Source: Gemmatimonadota bacterium
GTDB taxonomy: Bacteria > Gemmatimonadota > Gemmatimonadetes > Longimicrobiales > Gaopeijiaceae
Reading direction: 5' to 3'
NCBI GenBank assembly: GCA_016209995.1
Contig: JACQVC010000368.1
Span: 1 to 9,638 of the forward strand
Length of the DNA stretch: 9,638 nucleotides
In this document: positions 7,467 through 9,638 of the stretch, piece after piece
Numbering within the stretch: position 1 is the stretch's first letter
How the letters are laid out: every line of letters starts with the position of its first letter
Position numbers and translations under genes: made by a program
The notes under the pieces: generated by a model
Databases searched by the model: none
The model's input: only the letters and a program-made list of their open reading frames with translations
Told to the model about the DNA's origin: nothing

Positions 7467-7681
7467 GCCTGCGAACCTCCTGTTTCCCCAGCCTGGTGAC
7501 CATCGAGCCAGCGGCCGCGCCGCGCGTGGGCGGGCTGCGCGCAATGTAGGCGAAGCGACGCGCACTCCGCCACCGGCGGCCGGAAAGCGCGCAGGGCGTA
7601 TCCGTCGGCGTGCATGGCCTTTCGCGGCATATCGGCCGCGCGCGACGACGAGCCGCAGCCAACGGGCACTGGAAAAACTCG

Positions 7682-7714
7682 CGTGTGCCAGACGTGTGCC
7701 AAATATGTGCCTGT
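7682..7714 (+). repeat. Three tandem 11-bp repeats in the divergent promoter region
   Basis: Three consecutive 11-base units read CGTGTGCCAGA (7682-7692), CGTGTGCCAAA (7693-7703) and TATGTGCCTGT (7704-7714). The first two share nine leading bases; the third keeps the TGTGCC-like core TGTGCC. An 11-bp period places each unit on nearly the same face of the DNA helix, which suits cooperative binding of a regulator. The repeats lie about 110 bp upstream of the lipoprotein start and about 215 bp upstream of the trans-sulfuration start. A regulatory role is inference. Confidence 0.5.
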
Positions 7715-7774
7715 AGAGAGAGACCACGGTGCCGTATACAAGATAGAGTAGTCCTAAATTTCTTGGGTCGTTTG

Positions 7775-7793
7775 GCACGGATCGCATCCGTGC
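7775..7793 (+). promoter_or_regulatory. Perfect inverted repeat / leader hairpin upstream of lipoprotein gene
   Basis: GCACGGAT (7775-7782), a three-base spacer CGC, and ATCCGTGC (7786-7793) form a perfect 8-bp-arm palindrome. It ends about 18 nt before the Shine-Dalgarno of the lipoprotein gene. It could be a dimeric repressor operator or an mRNA hairpin that affects translation or stability. No T-tract follows, so it is not an intrinsic terminator. Confidence 0.5.
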
Positions 7794-7822
7794 GTCCGAA
7801 TCACACATGCGGGGAGGAGGCC

Positions 7823-9163
7823 ATGATGCGGCAGACGCTGAGGTGGTCGGCAGCGATTGTGGGAGCTCTCTGCTGGAGCGCCTGCTCCGACGGCCCGGGC
7901 ACAGGTGGCCCGACGGGGCCGCTCCCGCAGTCGAGCGTGGGTGAGGAGGCGCAGCTTCACCCGTTACCGGGTGAAGAAGGGATCGTGTCGGCGAAGCCCA
8001 GACTGGGGATCGAGACGGGGGAACCGAGGACGGATCGTGTATCCACCGATAGGGCGTATCTTGCGCCAGCCTACGCGACAGCCGCGATGGGTGCTCCGTC
8101 GATCCTCCTGCTTTCCGACATCGACATCGCCGCGACGACGGCGCTGGTGAACGCCCTCACGGCGGCCGGCAACAACGTGACCCATCGGCCCGCGCCGGAG
8201 TACACGTGGAACGGAACGAACCCGCCTCTGGATGGCTTCCAGTGCGTTGTCCACCTCGATGGTTTTACGTACTTCCAACCGCTCCCGGTTGCCGCTCAAC
8301 AGATGCTGGAGACCTTCGTCAGCAACGGCGGTGGTTTTATCGCATCGCAATGGGATGGATACGAGCTGACCGTTAACCAGCAGGTCAACATGCCGAATCT
8401 GGTCCTCCAGCGCTGGGCGGACGGTAACACGAACAATTGCGGCGGGTGCAGCATCACGTACAGCACCGTCTCCGGCCAAGCGGGTCACCCTGTTTTGGCC
8501 GGAGTCCCGAGCGCGTTCACGTTCTTCGCGGACGGCCACGACGCCGGCAGTCAGCGGGTGTTCGGGAGCCAGCCGTCCACAGTGCTCATGCGGGCGCAGA
8601 GCGGAGGTCCCGGTGTTCTGGTGCGCGACTTCGGATCGGGGCACGTGGTCAATTTCAGCCACGCGGCGAACTATCTGCAGGGGGGCGCTCCGGGCATCAC
8701 GCTGATGGACGGAAACATTCAGAAGCTGTACACGAACGCAGCCGCATGGGCCTGTGGCCCGCGTGTGATCGAGGTCGACATCGACATCAAACCCGGTAGC
8801 GACCCGAACAGCGTCGGACTCATGGGCACGAGCCGGAGCAACGGAACGGGAGGTGGTGTGATCCCGGTGGCGATCCTCAGCACCACCACATTCGACGCGT
8901 CGTCCGTGGACGCCAGTACCGTCACGCTTGGAGACGACGACGGCGACGACACGCCGGTGGCGCAGCGGAGGAACGGAACGCTCATGGCGTCCTTGGAGGA
9001 TGTCGACGGAGACGCTGACCTCGACCTGGTGCTGCACTTCGACCAGGCGGCTCTGGAGGCGAACGGAGACCTGGATGCCTCCACGACCGACCTGTGCATC
9101 AATGGCCAGGACACGGGCGGGACCCCGATCCACGGTTGTGACGCGGTGAGGATCGTGCCTTAG
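7823..9163 (+). CDS. Lipoprotein with GATase/ThuA-like domain and C-terminal IKPGSDPNS domain
   Basis: With the start at 7823 the protein is 446 residues. A GGGGAGGAGG stretch sits just upstream; a second ATG at 7826 is equally possible. A signal segment ends in a lipobox (WSAC, Cys21), followed by a Gly/Pro-rich linker, so it is probably anchored in a membrane facing outward. Residues about 92-310 resemble a class I glutamine amidotransferase/ThuA-like fold: 'PSILLLSDID' as the first strand, 'SNGGGFIASQWDGYE' at 167-181, and 'GSGHVVNFSHAANYL' at 271-285. The catalytic Cys-His pair of true amidotransferases is not apparent. Residues 317-446 match a widespread exported-protein C-terminal domain that begins IDIKPGSDPNS and continues 'GVIPVAILST'. 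Its DDDGDD (371-376) and DVDGDADLD (393-401) look like calcium loops. Two cysteines (425, 439) could form a disulphide. Function is unknown: it is probably a surface binding or adhesion protein. Confidence 0.88.
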   Translation: MMRQTLRWSAAIVGALCWSACSDGPGTGGPTGPLPQSSVGEEAQLHPLPGEEGIVSAKPRLGIETGEPRTDRVSTDRAYLAPAYATAAMGAPSILLLSDIDIAATTALVNALTAAGNNVTHRPAPEYTWNGTNPPLDGFQCVVHLDGFTYFQPLPVAAQQMLETFVSNGGGFIASQWDGYELTVNQQVNMPNLVLQRWADGNTNNCGGCSITYSTVSGQAGHPVLAGVPSAFTFFADGHDAGSQRVFGSQPSTVLMRAQSGGPGVLVRDFGSGHVVNFSHAANYLQGGAPGITLMDGNIQKLYTNAAAWACGPRVIEVDIDIKPGSDPNSVGLMGTSRSNGTGGGVIPVAILSTTTFDASSVDASTVTLGDDDGDDTPVAQRRNGTLMASLEDVDGDADLDLVLHFDQAALEANGDLDASTTDLCINGQDTGGTPIHGCDAVRIVP

Positions 9164-9216
9164 CACCTCAGCTCACTTAGCAGAGGGGCGCAGGGCGCAG
9201 CAGTCCGCAAAGGGCA

Positions 9217-9251
9217 GGGACGCGATGCGGCTGGGTCAGCATGCGCGTCCC
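9217..9251 (+). terminator. Stem-loop between convergent genes, possible terminator
   Basis: GGGACGCGATGC (9217-9228) pairs with GCATGCGCGTCCC (9239-9251), leaving one bulged base and a 10-base loop. This 12-bp GC-rich stem lies 54 bases after the lipoprotein stop and before the end of the convergent BTAD remnant. No U-tract follows on either strand, so it is not a classical intrinsic terminator. It could pause polymerase or protect the 3' end of the transcript. Confidence 0.4.
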
Positions 9252-9271
9252 CGCCCGTCAAATGTCGTGTT

Positions 9272-9638
9272 CTAAGGAACCGGGTAAGGGGCAGTCCTCG
9301 CAACCTGTCTATCCAGGGCATGGCGGCTGGCGGCGGTACGGTGCAGCGCGTGCGCCCGCAGGTCATTCGCCAAGCTCTGCGTCACAGGGTCGGGATCCGT
9401 CTGCAGTTCGTTGCGCAGCCATCGCGCCATTTCCTCGTAATGGCGCAGCGCGAGAGAGCGCTCTCCCAGGGCGGACCACGCCCGAATGATTCTCCGGTGC
9501 CCACCCTCGAACGCGGGCTCGACCTCTACCAGTCGCTCGCCTCCCTTCCGCCCATAATTGAAACGACTTAGCGCCCTTTCCCGCCTCGAAATCCTCGAGG
9601 AAGTCCCCGACGTAGAAGCCCAATAACCGGTCCTTGAA
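9272..9638 (-). pseudogene. SARP/BTAD-type regulator C-terminal fragment, frame-disrupted, partial
   Basis: Two minus-strand frames together resemble the bacterial transcriptional activation domain (BTAD) of SARP-type regulators. From the right edge, one frame reads 'LLGFYVGDFLEDFEAGKG' and then 'KSFQLWAEGRR', matching the usual GDFLEGF...FERW...ER segment. Around 9535-9540 the similarity moves to the frame offset by one base: 'ERLVEVEPAFEGGHRRII', then 'RAWSALGERSLALRHYEEMA' and 'RWLRNELQTDPDPVT', matching the typical end (LxxYExxxxxLxxELGxxPxPxT) to a TAG at 9272-9274. Compared with a typical BTAD, about 30 residues of the helical middle are missing at the switch. That is best explained by a deletion whose length is not a multiple of three. 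The N-terminal DNA-binding part would lie beyond the window. A sequencing error could explain the frame change but not the missing helices. The family call rests on motif memory, not a search. Confidence 0.6.

Larger units (their letters stand above)
7467..7822. promoter_or_regulatory. Divergent intergenic region
   Basis: These 356 bases separate the minus-strand trans-sulfuration gene from the plus-strand lipoprotein gene and must carry promoters for both. The left two thirds (7467-7670) are very GC-rich and show no recognisable gene; a minus-strand frame that ends ATGA on the next gene's start has random-looking composition. The segment near 7690-7770 is clearly AT-richer, as expected for a promoter zone. 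TATACA at 7735-7740 is a weak -10 candidate for the plus strand, without a good -35. TTGGCA within 7694-7703 on the minus strand could be a -35 but lacks a good -10. I therefore place no specific promoter. Confidence 0.5.

Noticed and set aside
7467..7770. SAM-type riboswitch upstream of the trans-sulfuration gene
   Set aside because: Considered because of the pathway, but I could not recognise any known SAM or SAH riboswitch core or a terminator/anti-terminator pair by eye. A covariance-model search would settle it.
7467..7808. N-terminal extension of the trans-sulfuration enzyme or an upstream small gene whose stop overlaps its start
   Set aside because: AGGAGG ahead of the ATG at 7466 and the family N-terminus fix that start. 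The upstream frames have random-looking composition and no ribosome binding site that I can support.
7964..9166. Long minus-strand open frame antisense to the lipoprotein gene
   Set aside because: Arg/Val/His-rich antisense shadow. The plus-strand frame has a signal sequence, lipobox, good Shine-Dalgarno and known C-terminal domain motifs.
1..9638. tRNA, rRNA, transposase, phage or toxin-antitoxin genes
   Set aside because: None recognised on either strand. All space apart from the listed intergenic regions is occupied by recognisable genes.

Overview
The window looks like a stretch of ordinary chromosome from a high-GC, Gram-negative-type bacterium. Secreted M16 peptidases, lipobox lipoproteins and a SARP/BTAD-type regulator remnant sit beside housekeeping genes. 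That mix, and the protein style, fits Gemmatimonadota best. This is inference from general similarity, not from a marker gene; Acidobacteriota or another soil phylum is possible.

Layout. From the left edge to 7466, seven genes all lie on the minus strand. In transcription order (right to left) they are: a PLP-dependent trans-sulfuration enzyme (6312-7466), an M48 zinc metallopeptidase (5124-6101), purD (3769-5088), a YbjQ/UPF0145 protein (3386-3706, possible longer start at 3772), mutM/fpg (2505-3377), a secreted catalytic M16 zinc peptidase (883-2508), and an M16-like lipoprotein without the zinc motif that runs off the left edge (1-886). From M48 onward the spacing is very tight: 35 nt before purD, 8 nt before mutM, and ATGA stop/start overlaps at mutM/M16 and M16/M16. 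This looks like a single operon. The 210-bp gap between the trans-sulfuration gene and M48 holds an unusual inverted array of the octamer GTTNGCGG.

The 356-bp region 7467-7822 separates that block from a plus-strand gene and should hold divergent promoters. It contains three 11-bp tandem repeats, a locally AT-richer segment and a perfect 8-bp-arm hairpin just ahead of the plus-strand gene. The plus-strand gene (7823-9163) encodes a lipoprotein with a GATase/ThuA-like domain joined to a C-terminal Asp-rich 'IKPGSDPNS' domain. A stem-loop at 9217-9251 follows it. The right edge (9272-9638, minus) holds the C-terminal part of a SARP/BTAD-type protein that is split between two frames and lacks roughly 30 residues, so it is probably a pseudogene.

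Working together. The M16 pair fits the known catalytic/non-catalytic partnership at the cell envelope, and M48 adds a further membrane-associated protease. purD, mutM and ybjQ are housekeeping genes carried in the same transcription unit. I found no CRISPR array, toxin-antitoxin pair, transposase, phage gene, tRNA or rRNA, and no clear new defence or biosynthetic system. The most unusual items are the inverted octamer array, the broken BTAD gene and the lipoprotein with its repeat-rich leader.
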